64,000 bases of DNA from Streptomyces cinerochromogenes (GTDB lineage: Bacteria > Actinomycetota > Actinomycetes > Streptomycetales > Streptomycetaceae), in NCBI RefSeq assembly GCF_014648635.1, contig NZ_BMRM01000001.1:1-64000 (forward strand), in the 5' to 3' direction. The notes beneath the pieces are model-generated. The model was not told the DNA's origin, did not search any database, and worked only from the letters and a program-made list of their open reading frames with translations. The number at the start of each line of letters is the position of its first letter. Position 1 is the stretch's first letter. Position numbers and translations under genes: made by a program. This document shows, one piece after another, positions 46,053 to 55,377 of this stretch.

Positions 46053-47603
46053 ATGCTCAACAGACTGGTCATTGTCGGCGGCGGAACAGCGGGCTGGATG
46101 ACGGCCTCGTACTTCAAGGCCGCCTTCGGTGACCGCATCGACATCACGCTGGTGGAGTCCGGCAATGTCGGCGCGGTCGGCGTCGGCGAGGCGACGTTCA
46201 GTGACATCCGGCACTTCTTCGAGTTCCTCGGGCTCAAGGAGAAGGACTGGATGCCGGCGTGCAACGCGACGTACAAGCTGGCGGTCCGGTTCGAGAACTG
46301 GCGCGAGGAGGGCCACTACTTCTACCACCCGTTCGAGCAGATGCGGTCGGTCAACGGCTTCCCGCTGGCGGACTGGTGGCTGAAGACGGGTCCGACGGAC
46401 CGGTTCGACAAGGACTGCTTCGTCATGCCGTCCGTCATCGACGCCGGGCTCAGCCCGCGCCACCTGGACGGCTCGCTGATCGACCAGCCCTTCGACGAGG
46501 GCGCGGACGAGATGCAGGGCCTGACGATGTCCGAGCACCAGGGCAAGACGCAGTTCCCCTACGCCTACCAGTTCGAGGCGGCGCTGCTCGCCAAGTACCT
46601 GACGACCTACGCGGTCGAGCGCGGCGTGAAGCACATCACGGACGACGTGAAGAAGGTCAACCTGGACGAGCGCGGCTGGATCTCCACGGTCACCACGGCC
46701 GAGCACGGTGACATCGAGGGCGACCTGTTCGTGGACTGCACCGGGTTCCGCGGTCTGCTCCTGAACCAGGCGCTGGGCACCCCGTTCGTCTCCTACGCGG
46801 ACACCCTGCCCAACGACAGCGCGGTGGCGCTGCAGGTCCCGATGGACATGCAGTCCCGCGGCATCCTGCCCTGCACCACGGCCACCGCCCAGGAGGCGGG
46901 CTGGATCTGGACGATCCCGCTGATGGGCCGGATCGGCACCGGCTACGTGTACGCCAAGGACTACCTGTCCCCGGAGGAGGCCGAGCGCACGCTGCGCGAG
47001 TTCGTGGGCCCGGCCGCGGCGGACGTGGAGGCCAACCACATCAAGATGCGCATCGGCCGCAGCGAGAACTCCTGGGTGAACAACTGCGTCGCGATCGGCC
47101 TGTCCAGCGGCTTCGTGGAGCCCCTGGAGTCCACCGGCATCTTCTTCATCCACCACGCCATCGAACAACTCGCCAAGAACTTCCCCGACGAGTCCTGGAA
47201 CCCGGTCCAGCGCCGGCTGTACAACGACTCGGTCGCCCACGTCATGGACGGCATACGGGAGTTCCTCGTCCTGCACTACGTCTCCGCGAAGCGCAACGAC
47301 ACGCAGTACTGGCGCGACGCGAAGACCCGCCGGGTGCCGGACGAGCTGGCGGCCCGCATCGAGAAGTGGAAGACCCAGCTTCCCGACTCGGAGACGATCT
47401 ACCCCTACTACCACGGCCTGCCGCCGTACTCGTACATGTGCGTCCTGCTCGGCATGGGCGGCATCGAGGTGCAGGCCTCACCGGCCCTCGCCCTCGCCGA
47501 CCCGGGCGCGGCGGAGCGGGAGTTCGCCGCCATCCGCGACAAGACACGCCGGCTGACCGAGACGCTGCCGAAGGCGTACGACTACTTCGCCGCGCAAGCC
47601 TGA
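46053..47603 (+). CDS. Flavin-dependent tryptophan halogenase, 6-halogenase-like
   Basis: 516 aa from the ATG at 46053 (AGGAG seven bases upstream). FAD motif VIVGGGTAGWMTASY (residues 6-20), catalytic Lys K75 in NATYKLAVRFENW, the WxWxIP signature in GWIWTIPLMGR and the Glu of FVEPLESTGIFF. Segments such as GVGEATFSDIRHFFEFL, YHPFEQMRSVNGFPL and YPYYHGLPPYSYM agree, from memory, best with the SttH/Th-Hal group of tryptophan 6-halogenases; PyrH (5-halogenase) is somewhat more distant. Chlorination at C6 followed by TDO and formamidase gives 4-chlorokynurenine, as in taromycin. First gene of a plus-strand operon with its flavin reductase. Confidence 0.92.
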   Translation: MLNRLVIVGGGTAGWMTASYFKAAFGDRIDITLVESGNVGAVGVGEATFSDIRHFFEFLGLKEKDWMPACNATYKLAVRFENWREEGHYFYHPFEQMRSVNGFPLADWWLKTGPTDRFDKDCFVMPSVIDAGLSPRHLDGSLIDQPFDEGADEMQGLTMSEHQGKTQFPYAYQFEAALLAKYLTTYAVERGVKHITDDVKKVNLDERGWISTVTTAEHGDIEGDLFVDCTGFRGLLLNQALGTPFVSYADTLPNDSAVALQVPMDMQSRGILPCTTATAQEAGWIWTIPLMGRIGTGYVYAKDYLSPEEAERTLREFVGPAAADVEANHIKMRIGRSENSWVNNCVAIGLSSGFVEPLESTGIFFIHHAIEQLAKNFPDESWNPVQRRLYNDSVAHVMDGIREFLVLHYVSAKRNDTQYWRDAKTRRVPDELAARIEKWKTQLPDSETIYPYYHGLPPYSYMCVLLGMGGIEVQASPALALADPGAAEREFAAIRDKTRRLTETLPKAYDYFAAQA

Positions 47604-47631
47604 CCGCCCGACGCCCGAAAGGTCCCGCGCG

Positions 47632-48924
47632 ATGGACTTCCTCCAGCTCCTGGGCCGTGCCGGGCACCTGGTGGCGCTGCTCGCCGTCGTCCTGCTGCTC
47701 GCCCGCGCGGGCCGTGCGGCGGCGCGGCGGCTGCGCCAGCCCGAGGTGATCGGTGAGATCGTGGTGGGTCTTCTCGCCGGACCCGCCGTGCTCCACCTGC
47801 TCGGTCGGGACACGTTCGACGCGGTGCTGCCCGGTTCCGTCCTCGACGCGCTCAAGCTGGTCGCCAAGGCCGGGCTCGTGCTGTTCCTCGTCGGGCTCGC
47901 CCACGAACTGCGGGCCGGTTCCGGCGTCGACCGGCGCTCCACCCTCTGGGTGGCGGCCGGAGCGCTGGTCCCGCCCCTGGTCACGGGCACCCTGCTCGCC
48001 GGTTTCGTCCTGCTCCAGGACGACCCGGCGGTGCGCGGGGACGCCCCGCTGCCCGCGTTCGTGCTGATGGTCGCCGTCACGATGTCGATCACGGCCGTGC
48101 CCGTGCTGGCCCGGATCCTGGCCGACCGCGGCCTGAGCGCCACGCCGGCCGGCCGGCTCGCCCTGGCGGCGGCCGTCGCCGTCGACTCGGTGGGCTGGCT
48201 GCTGTGCATGCTGGCGATCGGCCTGGGCTCCGGGAGCGCGACGGGCTTCCTGCACTCGGTGCTCGCCCTGGGCTTCGGTGCGGCGGGGGCGCTCGCCGTG
48301 CGGTACGGCGTCCGCGTCCCGGTGGCGGGGCGGGCCTGTGCCCGCCGTCCGCGGACGGCCGCCGTGGTGCTCGGGGCGGTGGCTCTGGCCGTGGCGCTGA
48401 CCGTGGAGCACCTCGGCATGACGGCGATCCTCGGTGCCGCCCTCGTGGGCTTCGCGATACCGGCGGGTGACGACAGCCCGTGGGAACCGGCCGTCGCCCG
48501 GCTGACGCGGACCGGGCGGGCGCTCGTGCCCGCGTTCTTCGTCGTCACCGGGATCACCGTCCTGGGCGAGGCCTTCTCGAAGGTCTCCTGGGCCCTGATC
48601 GCGGTGACCGTCGTGCTCGCCTCCGCGGGCAAGGGGATCGGCGGCTACCTGGGCGCGCGTCTGGGCGGGCGGCCGCGCGGGGACTCCCGCCGGATCGCGG
48701 TGCTGATGAACGCGCGCGGACTCACCGAACTGATCGTGCTCCAGGCCGGGTTGAGCGCGGGAATCCTCACCGCTCCCCTGGTGCTCGCGCTGACCCTGAT
48801 GGCGGTGGCCACCACCGCCGCGACGGGTCCGCTGCTCGGTCTCCTCGACCGCGGCACGAGCGCCCCCGAGCCTGCTCCCGCCGTCGAACCGGTCGCCGCG
48901 GCGACAGAAAGCAGTACCCGATGA
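47632..48924 (+). CDS. CPA2-family cation:proton antiporter
   Basis: 430 aa, about 11-12 membrane segments. Features of the KefB/NhaA-like CPA2 family: QPEVIGEIVVGLLAGP near the start, AVTMSITAVPVLARIL, AVAVDSVGWLLCML and MNARGLTELIVLQAG. It exchanges Na+ or K+ for protons across the membrane. It sits between the halogenase and flavin reductase genes, and its stop overlaps the reductase start by 4 bp. Relatives are found in many Streptomyces clusters where they may aid export or pH balance; the link to chlorination or resistance is inference. Confidence 0.88.
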   Translation: MDFLQLLGRAGHLVALLAVVLLLARAGRAAARRLRQPEVIGEIVVGLLAGPAVLHLLGRDTFDAVLPGSVLDALKLVAKAGLVLFLVGLAHELRAGSGVDRRSTLWVAAGALVPPLVTGTLLAGFVLLQDDPAVRGDAPLPAFVLMVAVTMSITAVPVLARILADRGLSATPAGRLALAAAVAVDSVGWLLCMLAIGLGSGSATGFLHSVLALGFGAAGALAVRYGVRVPVAGRACARRPRTAAVVLGAVALAVALTVEHLGMTAILGAALVGFAIPAGDDSPWEPAVARLTRTGRALVPAFFVVTGITVLGEAFSKVSWALIAVTVVLASAGKGIGGYLGARLGGRPRGDSRRIAVLMNARGLTELIVLQAGLSAGILTAPLVLALTLMAVATTAATGPLLGLLDRGTSAPEPAPAVEPVAAATESSTR

Positions 48925-49445
48925 CCGAGTCCACCATCCGGACGACAGCGGCCACGGCCGCCCTGTGCGACGGCTTCCGCTCGATGATGAGCGGCTTCCC
49001 CACCGGGGTCGCCGTGATCGCCGCGGAGGACCTCGACGGCACCCCGTGGGGGATGACGTGCTCGTCGGTGTGCAGCGTCGCACTCGACCCGCCGACCCTC
49101 CTGGTGTGCCTCAGGGACGGCAGCCCCACGCTCCGGGCCGTCCTCGCCTCCGGCGAGTTCACCGTGAACCTGCTGCACGAGGACGCCCAGGGCGTCGCCG
49201 AACTGTTCGCCTCCGGGGACCCCGAGCGTTTCCGGGTCACCCCCTGGGAGCGGACCGCCGACGGCGCCGGACCGCACCTCCCCCGGGACGCGCACACGAT
49301 CGCGGACTGCACGGTGGCCCTGACCCAGCGGATGGGCGACCACGTGACCGTCTACGGACGTGTGCGGGACATCCGCCGGCCGAGCGCGCGGCCCCCGCTC
49401 CTGTACGGGCTGCGGCGGTTCGCCGCCTGGCCCGTGACCCCCTGA
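48921..49445 (+). CDS. Flavin reductase (halogenase partner)
   Basis: 174 aa. Flavin reductase-like split-barrel domain: FRSMMSGFPTGVAVIAA, WGMTCSSVCSVALDPPTLLVCL (flavin phosphate region), SGEFTVNLLHEDAQGVAELFA, and a final YGLRRF. Such proteins use NADH to make reduced FAD for flavin-dependent halogenases. Start overlaps the antiporter stop (ATGA). Encoded in the same operon as the halogenase, so the partner assignment is strong. Confidence 0.92.
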   Translation: MTESTIRTTAATAALCDGFRSMMSGFPTGVAVIAAEDLDGTPWGMTCSSVCSVALDPPTLLVCLRDGSPTLRAVLASGEFTVNLLHEDAQGVAELFASGDPERFRVTPWERTADGAGPHLPRDAHTIADCTVALTQRMGDHVTVYGRVRDIRRPSARPPLLYGLRRFAAWPVTP

Positions 49446-49533
49446 CCACCGGGTGCGGGGCGCGTCACCGCCGCGGTGGCGCGCCCCGCGCCCCCGACCC
49501 CAGCCACCCCTTTTCACGGCCAAAGGACAGCCC

Positions 49534-50331
49534 ATGATCGGGACACAGGACCCGCCTGCCCAGCCGGTCGTCCGGCTCGACTCCGTCAGCAGACTCTACG
49601 GCGGATCGAAGAACCGGGTGACCGCACTCGACAACGTCAGCATCAGCCTGGAGAGGGGCACGTTCACCGCCGTCATGGGCCCCTCCGGCTCGGGCAAATC
49701 CACGTTCCTGCACTGCGCCGCCGGCCTCGACCGGCCGTCCTCCGGCTCCGTGCACCTGGACGGGGTGGACATCGGCTCGCTCCGGGAGAAGGCCCTGACC
49801 ACGTTCCGCCGCGAGCGCATCGGTTTCGTCTTCCAGGCGTTCAACCTGCTGCCGGCGCTGAGCGTGGTGGACAACGTGACCCTTCCGCTGCGCCTCGCGG
49901 GCGCCCGCCCGAAGAAGGCCGTGGTCGACCAGGTCCTGGAGCAGGTCGGGCTGTCCGGCAAGCGGCGCAGCCGCCCCGGTGAGCTGTCCGGCGGCCAGCA
50001 GCAGCGCGTCGCCCTCGCGCGGGCGCTCGTCACGAAACCCGCGGTGATCTTCGGTGACGAGCCGACGGGCGCCCTGGACACCCGTACCGCCGCCGAGGTC
50101 CTCACCCTGCTGCGGCAGTCGGTGGACGTCGTCGGCCAGACCATCGTGATGGTCACGCACGACCCGGTGGCCGCCGCGTACGCGGACCGGGTCGTCTTCC
50201 TCGCCGACGGCCGGCTCATCGGCGCGCTGGAGCGGCCGACCGTGGAGCAGATCACCGAGCAGATGCAGAAGCTGGGCACGTGGGGCGACCCGCTCGCGAT
50301 CCGGCAGACCGGGCACGAGGTGAGCCGGTGA
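49534..50331 (+). CDS. MacB/LolD-type ABC transporter ATPase
   Basis: 265 aa from the ATG at 49534 (AAAGGA seven bases upstream). Walker A GPSGSGKST (residues about 50-58), Q loop FVFQAFNLLP, ABC signature LSGGQQQRVALARAL, Walker B VIFGDEPTGALD and H-loop MVTHDP. It is the cytoplasmic engine for the FtsX-like permease that overlaps it by 4 bp. Such pairs in actinomycetes confer resistance to or export of peptide antibiotics. Fourth gene of the halogenase operon, 88 bp after the flavin reductase. Confidence 0.94.
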   Translation: MIGTQDPPAQPVVRLDSVSRLYGGSKNRVTALDNVSISLERGTFTAVMGPSGSGKSTFLHCAAGLDRPSSGSVHLDGVDIGSLREKALTTFRRERIGFVFQAFNLLPALSVVDNVTLPLRLAGARPKKAVVDQVLEQVGLSGKRRSRPGELSGGQQQRVALARALVTKPAVIFGDEPTGALDTRTAAEVLTLLRQSVDVVGQTIVMVTHDPVAAAYADRVVFLADGRLIGALERPTVEQITEQMQKLGTWGDPLAIRQTGHEVSR

Positions 50332-52859
50332 TCAGGATCGCGCTGCGCACCCTGCGCTTCCACAAGGGCGGCTTCCTCGCCTCGTTCCTGGCCCTGTTCG
50401 CCGGTGCCGTCATCGTCATCGGGTCCGGCGGCCTCCTGGAGACCGGCATCCACAGCGCGGCCCCGCCGCACCGGCTGGCCGCCGCACCGGTCGTCGTCAC
50501 CGGCGACCAGAACTACCGGCACACGCGGCAGGAGCTGGTCTTCCCCGAGCGGCTCCGCATGGACGCCGCGCTGGCGGACCGGATCGCGAAGGTCCCCGGC
50601 GTCGGCTCGGCGGTCCAGGACATCTCGTTCCCGGCGGCGCTCGCCCGGGGCGGCACGGTCACCGGCCACGGCTGGTCCTCCGCGAAGCTCTCCCCGTACC
50701 GGCTCACCGACGGCACGGCGCCCACCACGGACGGCCGGATCGTCCTCGGCAGGGCGCTCGCGGAGCGCGCGGGCGTGCGGACCGGCGAGCGGATCCGGCT
50801 CCTCGTCCACGGCACCGAGCACGGCTACCGGGTCTCGGGCCTGGCCGCCGGCCCCGACGACGGCACGGACGTCTTCCTCAAGGACGCCGAGGCCGCCACC
50901 GTCGCGGGCCTCGTCGGCAGGACCGACACCATCGGCGTCTTCCCGGCCTCCGGCGCCGACCCGCGGAAGGTCGCCGCCGCCGTCCGCGAGGCCGTCGGGG
51001 ACGCCCAGGTCACCGTGCTGACCGGGGACGACCGCGGCCGCGCCGAGAACCCGGACGTGGTGTCCGACGGCAGCGACCTGATCCCGCTCGCCGCCGCGTT
51101 CGGCGGCCTGTCGGCGATGGTCACGATCTTCGTGGTGGCGAGCACCCTCGGTCTCTCCATCCAGCAGCGGCAGCGCGAGATGGCCCTGCTGCGCACAATC
51201 GGTTCCACGCCCGGGCAGCTGCGCCGGCTCATCCTCGGCGAGACCCTCGTCCTCGCGGTCGTCGCCACCGGCCTCGCGGTGATCCCGGGACCCCGGTTCG
51301 GGCACTGGCTCCTGGACGCGTTCGCGGACGCGGGCGTCGTACCCGACGCGATCGCGTACCGGGCCGGATCCGTCCCCGTGATCGCGGGTGTCGGTACGGC
51401 GCTGCTCACCGCGGTCGGCTCGGCCTACATCGCGGCGCAGTCCGCGGCACGGACCCGGCCGACCGAGGCGCTGGCCGAGGCCACGCTGCAACGCCGGTGG
51501 TTCAGCGCGTTCCGGCTGGTCGTCGGGGTGCTGTGCCTGGTCGGGGGCGCCGCCCTCGCCTGGGGCACCTCGCGTTCGGCGGGGCCCGACGCGGCCGGTG
51601 TCGCCACTCCGGCGGCGATGGTGTGGGCGGCGGCGTTCGGGCTGCTCGGTCCCGTCGTCGTACGCGGCATCGTCGCCGTGCTGCGCCGTCCCGTCGGCAA
51701 GGTGTCCGGACTCGCCGGTGAGCTGGCCGCGCACAACGCGCGGGCGCGCACCGCCCGGCTCGCCTCCGCCGTGATGCCGGTCATGCTGGCGAGCGGCCTG
51801 GCCATCGGCCTGATGTACATGCAGACGACCCAGTCCGAGGGCGCCCAGAAGGCGTTCGACGACAACCTGCGCGCGGATGTCGTCGTGACGTCGGCCTCCG
51901 GCGGACTGCCGCTCGGCCTCGTCGACACCGTCCGCAGGCAGCCGGGCGTGGCGGCGGCGTCCGCGCAGATCCCCACGACCGGCTACATCGAGCCGGACCG
52001 GCCGATGCGGCCGGCCGACGGTGAGGACAAGGGGCCGCAGCCCACCGAGCTGTCCCTGCAGGGCGTCACCCCCCAGGGCCTGGACCGGACGACGGCGTAC
52101 CGCGCCGTGAGCGGCAGCCTCACCGCCCTGGACGGCGACTCCGTCGCCCTTCCCGCCCGGTACGCCGAGGACCGCCGGCTCGGCGACCTGGTGCCCATGC
52201 GCCTCGGCGACGGTACCCAGGTCAGGCTGAGGCTGGTCGCCACCGTCGACGGGCGGCGCGGGTACGAGACCGCGCTCGTCCCGGCGTCGGTGCTGCTCGG
52301 GCACACCGACGGCGGACTCGTCCCGCAGATCATGGTGCGCGCCGCCGCCGGTACGACCCCGGCCCAGCTGACCGAGAACCTGTCACGGCTGGAGCGGCAG
52401 CAGCCCGGTCTGCGGGTGAGCGGGACGGAGGTGCTGACCGCGGCGCGGGCGAAGGCGGACGACACGCAGGCGTGGATGGCGTACCTGGTCCTCGGTGTCG
52501 TCGTCGGCTACGCGACGCTCGCCCTGATCAACACGCAGGTCCTCGCGACGACCGAGCGGCGCAAGGAGTTCATGCTCCAGCGGCTCGTCGGGGCCACGCG
52601 CCGGCAGGTCCTGCAGATGATGACCGTGGAGGCGTCCCTGGTGGCGCTGGCCGGCATCGTCCTCGGCCTCCTGGTCGCCGTGGCCACGCTGGTGCCGCTG
52701 AGCATGAGTGTCCTCGGCACCGCGCTGCCCGGCGGCTCCCCGTGGATCCTCGTCGTGGTGCTGGCCGGGGCGGCGGCGCTGACCCTGGCGACGACCCTGC
52801 TGGCGGCGGGGGCGGTGCTGCGGGGACGGCCCGGGGACATGGCGGGCATCAAGGAGTGA
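50328..52859 (+). CDS. FtsX-like ABC permease
   Basis: 843 aa from a GTG at 50328 overlapping the ATPase stop. Duplicated FtsX layout: TM1 at about 18-40, a large extracytoplasmic domain, three TM segments at about 265-385 ([35 protein letters not shown]), a middle pair at about 400-460, then a second extracytoplasmic domain and a final three-TM block (from about 710, [20 protein letters not shown]...[19 protein letters not shown]). Likely exports the product or removes it from the envelope. A perfect hairpin follows 21 bp after the stop. Confidence 0.92.
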   Translation: MIRIALRTLRFHKGGFLASFLALFAGAVIVIGSGGLLETGIHSAAPPHRLAAAPVVVTGDQNYRHTRQELVFPERLRMDAALADRIAKVPGVGSAVQDISFPAALARGGTVTGHGWSSAKLSPYRLTDGTAPTTDGRIVLGRALAERAGVRTGERIRLLVHGTEHGYRVSGLAAGPDDGTDVFLKDAEAATVAGLVGRTDTIGVFPASGADPRKVAAAVREAVGDAQVTVLTGDDRGRAENPDVVSDGSDLIPLAAAFGGLSAMVTIFVVASTLGLSIQQRQREMALLRTIGSTPGQLRRLILGETLVLAVVATGLAVIPGPRFGHWLLDAFADAGVVPDAIAYRAGSVPVIAGVGTALLTAVGSAYIAAQSAARTRPTEALAEATLQRRWFSAFRLVVGVLCLVGGAALAWGTSRSAGPDAAGVATPAAMVWAAAFGLLGPVVVRGIVAVLRRPVGKVSGLAGELAAHNARARTARLASAVMPVMLASGLAIGLMYMQTTQSEGAQKAFDDNLRADVVVTSASGGLPLGLVDTVRRQPGVAAASAQIPTTGYIEPDRPMRPADGEDKGPQPTELSLQGVTPQGLDRTTAYRAVSGSLTALDGDSVALPARYAEDRRLGDLVPMRLGDGTQVRLRLVATVDGRRGYETALVPASVLLGHTDGGLVPQIMVRAAAGTTPAQLTENLSRLERQQPGLRVSGTEVLTAARAKADDTQAWMAYLVLGVVVGYATLALINTQVLATTERRKEFMLQRLVGATRRQVLQMMTVEASLVALAGIVLGLLVAVATLVPLSMSVLGTALPGGSPWILVVVLAGAAALTLATTLLAAGAVLRGRPGDMAGIKE

Positions 52860-52880
52860 CCCGGACCCCCTCCGCACGAC

Positions 52881-52918
52881 AGCGGCGCCCGGCACGGATC
52901 TCCGTGCCGGGCGCCGCT
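52881..52918 (+). terminator. Terminator after the halogenase operon
   Basis: Perfect 18-bp stem (52881-52898 with 52901-52918) and a 2-nt loop, directly after the FtsX permease and before the convergent ArsR-type gene. It can stop transcription from both sides. Confidence 0.88.
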
Positions 52919-52956
52919 TGCCGGCGGGCCGGGGTCCCTCAGGCCGCCGAGGTCCC

Positions 52957-53979
52957 TCAGGCCGCCGGGGTCGTGCGTGCCGTCAGGTCGACCACCGGGT
53001 GCGGGTCCCGGTGCCGTACCACCGCGCCCGCCGCACGGCGGCGGGCCGGGACGCGTACGGCGGTGGGGGCCGCCGGGCGCGGGGACATGCCCTTGAGGAG
53101 GGCCACGCCGAGCGGGGTCAGGGTGTGCAGCACCATGTTGCGGATGCGGCGGGTCGTGATGAGGCCCGCCCGGCGCAGTACCGCGGTGTGCTGGCTGGCG
53201 CCCGCCGCCGAGATGCCGAGCCGGTCCGCGAGCTGACTGGTCGTGCAGCTGCTGCGCAGGGCGTGCAGCGCGGCGGCCCGCGTCTGTCCGACGAGCGCGC
53301 CGAGCGACTGCCCGCTGTCGTCGGGTTCGTCCCACAGCCCGGCGGCCTGGTGGGTGTCCGGCGGCGCGGCGAACGCCAGCACGACCGGGCCGTTCTCGGC
53401 GCGCCGGCGGGTGATCCGGCCCGGCCGGTGGGCCAGGAACACGGACGGGGCCAGGACCAGGCCGCGGCCGTCGAGGCTGACGTCCTCGTCCGGGCCGTCC
53501 GCGATCTCCAGTACCGGGGACCGCCAGGTGATCTTCGAGTGGAGGGTGGCCAGGAGCAGCTCGACGCCGCCGGCCATCAGCACGCGGCCACGGGCCTCGC
53601 ACTCCGCCTCCAGGTAGTGCAGCAGCTGCTCCCAGTAGGGGGCCACGGCGGCCCGCCACACCAGGGACAGGTCGCCGGCCGCGGGATGGAGGAGCGGCCC
53701 GGGCGCCGTCCGGGCGGCGGGCGCCTCGGTGCTGACGCTGCGGGCGCTGCGCTCGATGAGGTCGAGCAGCCCGTCGAGACCGGGCGCGGCGCTGCCGCCG
53801 CTGAGCGGCAGCGGCCACTGGGTGAGCCGCTCCCCGACCTGGCTGCGCCAGCGGGCGTACGGCGCGCTGACGCCGCGCCCGAGCAGCCCGTACGCGAAGG
53901 CGCTCTCCACGACCGGGCCGGCACTCGTGCGCAGCCGGACCCGGGCGAAATCGGCAGGGGTGAAGTGGATGCGTTGCAT
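52957..53979 (-). CDS. ArsR-type winged-helix regulator with large N-terminal domain
   Basis: 340 aa. The first 230 residues have no motif I can name (start MQRIHFTPADFARVRL). The last third is an ArsR-like winged helix: QTRAAALHALRSSCTTSQLADRLGISAAGASQHTAVLRRAGLI (about 235-280) and RIRNMVLHTLTPLGVALL. This layout (an N-terminal DUF5937-like domain plus HTH) is common in Streptomyces. No metal-binding Cys cluster is seen. It is transcribed alone, with a 20-bp palindrome just upstream that could be its operator. Target may be the ABC genes on either side. Confidence 0.8.
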   Translation of the reverse strand: MQRIHFTPADFARVRLRTSAGPVVESAFAYGLLGRGVSAPYARWRSQVGERLTQWPLPLSGGSAAPGLDGLLDLIERSARSVSTEAPAARTAPGPLLHPAAGDLSLVWRAAVAPYWEQLLHYLEAECEARGRVLMAGGVELLLATLHSKITWRSPVLEIADGPDEDVSLDGRGLVLAPSVFLAHRPGRITRRRAENGPVVLAFAAPPDTHQAAGLWDEPDDSGQSLGALVGQTRAAALHALRSSCTTSQLADRLGISAAGASQHTAVLRRAGLITTRRIRNMVLHTLTPLGVALLKGMSPRPAAPTAVRVPARRRAAGAVVRHRDPHPVVDLTARTTPAA

Positions 53980-54010
53980 GGGAAAGCCCCCGTGGATGTG
54001 CTGCTGGCGT

Positions 54011-54030
54011 CGGTCGCCGTACGGCGACCG
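54011..54030. promoter_or_regulatory. Perfect 20-bp palindrome upstream of the ArsR-type gene
   Basis: CGGTCGCCGTACGGCGACCG is fully self-complementary. A near copy of one half and an inverted GTACGGCG follow to 54057. It lies between the ArsR start (53979) and the ATPase stop (54058). It is either an operator for the regulator or a terminator for the upstream operon. Confidence 0.55.
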
Positions 54031-54057
54031 GACGTACGGCGACCGACCGCCGTACGC

Positions 54058-55005
54058 CTAGACCGACTTGCCGGTGAGAGAGACGAACACGTCGTCCAGA
54101 GTGGGCCTGCGCAGCGCGAAGTCGGCGACCGTGACGTCCGCCTGCCGCAGCGCGGCCGCGGCGGCCTCGATGCTCTCCATGCCGTCGCTCAGCACGATCG
54201 ACACGGTGCCGTCGTCGGCGTCCACGGAGGGCTCACCGGGGGCGACCCGGCGCAGCGCCTCGGCGGCCCGGGCCACGCTGTCCGGCCGGGTGAGGGACAC
54301 CTCCAGCCGCTCCTCCCCCGCCTTGCGCTTCAGCTCCTCGGGGGTGCCCTCGGCGATGACGCGGCCGGTGTCGATGACCGCGATCCGGTCGGCGAGGACG
54401 TCGGCCTCCTCCAGGTACTGGGTGGTCAGCAGCACGGTCACACCGTCGGCCACCAACTCCCGCACCGCGTCCCACAGTTGCGAGCGGCTGACCGGATCGA
54501 GGCCCGTGGTCGGCTCGTCGAGGAAGAGGACCGACGGGGTGGCCACCAGGCAGGCGGCCAGGTCGAGGCGGCGCCGCATGCCGCCCGAGTAGGTGCGCGC
54601 CGGGCGGTCGGCGGCGGCGGTCAGCTCGAACCGGTCGAGCAGCTCGGCCGCCCGGGCGCGCGCGGCCCGGCGTCCCAGATGGTTCAGGGTGCCGATGAGG
54701 GCGAGGTTCTCCCGCCCGGTGAGCATGTCGTCCACCGCGGCGTACTGCCCGGCCAGCCCGATGCGCCGCCGTACCTCGGCCGGCTCGCGCACCACGTCGT
54801 ACCCGGCCACCCGGGCCCGGCCGCCGTCGGGTGCGAGCAGGGTCGAGAGCATCCTGACGGTGGTCGTCTTGCCCGCCCCGTTCGGGCCGAGCAGGCCGAG
54901 CACGGTGCCCGGGGCCACCGCCAGATCGACTCCGCCGGACGCCTGCCGCCGGTCGTACCGCTTGTACAGGCCCTCGGCCTCGATCGCCCATTCCACCGCT
55001 GTCAC
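54058..55005 (-). CDS. DrrA-type ABC transporter ATPase (daunorubicin resistance family)
   Basis: 315 aa from a GTG at 55005 (GGGAG upstream). Walker A GPNGAGKTTTVRML (about 40-53), signature YSGGMRRRLDLAACLV, Walker B VLFLDEPTTGLD, H-loop TTQYLEEAD, and the DrrA C-terminal part ending RRPTLDDVFVSLTGK. It powers export of the product. No permease gene adjoins; the DrrB-like permease at 26916 is its likely partner. It follows the MbtH gene by 33 bp in the same direction. Confidence 0.92.
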   Translation of the reverse strand: MTAVEWAIEAEGLYKRYDRRQASGGVDLAVAPGTVLGLLGPNGAGKTTTVRMLSTLLAPDGGRARVAGYDVVREPAEVRRRIGLAGQYAAVDDMLTGRENLALIGTLNHLGRRAARARAAELLDRFELTAAADRPARTYSGGMRRRLDLAACLVATPSVLFLDEPTTGLDPVSRSQLWDAVRELVADGVTVLLTTQYLEEADVLADRIAVIDTGRVIAEGTPEELKRKAGEERLEVSLTRPDSVARAAEALRRVAPGEPSVDADDGTVSIVLSDGMESIEAAAAALRQADVTVADFALRRPTLDDVFVSLTGKSV

Positions 55006-55038
55006 CGCCGCTCCCTCGCCCCGCCCCGGCCGGACCCG

Positions 55039-55260
55039 TCAGGCGGCCGGGGCGTCGGCGGACGGACCGCGCAGGCTGCGCGGGCGCAGGTCGGTCCAGT
55101 GCTCCTCCACATACGCGAGCGCCTTGTCGCGGGAGGTCTCGTCCAGGGCCACCGTCCAGCCGGCGGGGCGCTCCGCGAAGGCCGGCCACAGGGAGTGCTG
55201 GCCCTCGTCGTTGACCAGCACCAGGAAGGTTCCGTCCGGATCGTCAAAGGGGTTCGCCAC
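55039..55260 (-). CDS. MbtH-like protein
   Basis: 73 aa from a GTG at 55260 (GGAG eight bases upstream). Family signature [19 protein letters not shown] (residues about 16-34) with the Trp pair that clamps an A-domain Ala, then [14 protein letters not shown]. It stabilises and activates NRPS adenylation domains. It is the only MbtH in the window, so it may serve the free A domain just upstream and the domains of both NRPSs. SARP-type repeats lie 74-102 bp upstream. Confidence 0.95.
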   Translation of the reverse strand: MANPFDDPDGTFLVLVNDEGQHSLWPAFAERPAGWTVALDETSRDKALAYVEEHWTDLRPRSLRGPSADAPAA

Positions 55261-55333
55261 GTCGCACGCTCCAGGTCGTGTCCGATTCGATCGCCCGTTC
55301 GTTTCGTCCGGGCATCTCAAGGATCCCGACCGG

Positions 55334-55362
55334 CGCTGACGGATCACTGACCACTCGCTGAC
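55334..55362 (-). promoter_or_regulatory. SARP-type operator, three heptamers, upstream of MbtH
   Basis: CGCTGAC (55334-55340), CACTGAC (55345-55351), CGCTGAC (55356-55362), each 4 bp apart, reading GTCAGCG/GTCAGTG/GTCAGCG toward MbtH. Sequence order and spacing are the same as at 43632-43660. It lies between the A-domain stop and the MbtH start, so MbtH and the ABC ATPase probably have their own activated promoter. Confidence 0.8.
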
Positions 55363-55377
55363 GGCGCCGGAGCGGAC

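Noticed and set aside
46053..47603. Halogenase as a PyrH-type tryptophan 5-halogenase
   Set aside because: N-terminal stretches do resemble PyrH, but the HFYHPFEQMRS, TDRFDKDCFVM and LPPYSYM blocks fit the 6-halogenase group better from memory; regiochemistry still needs an assay.
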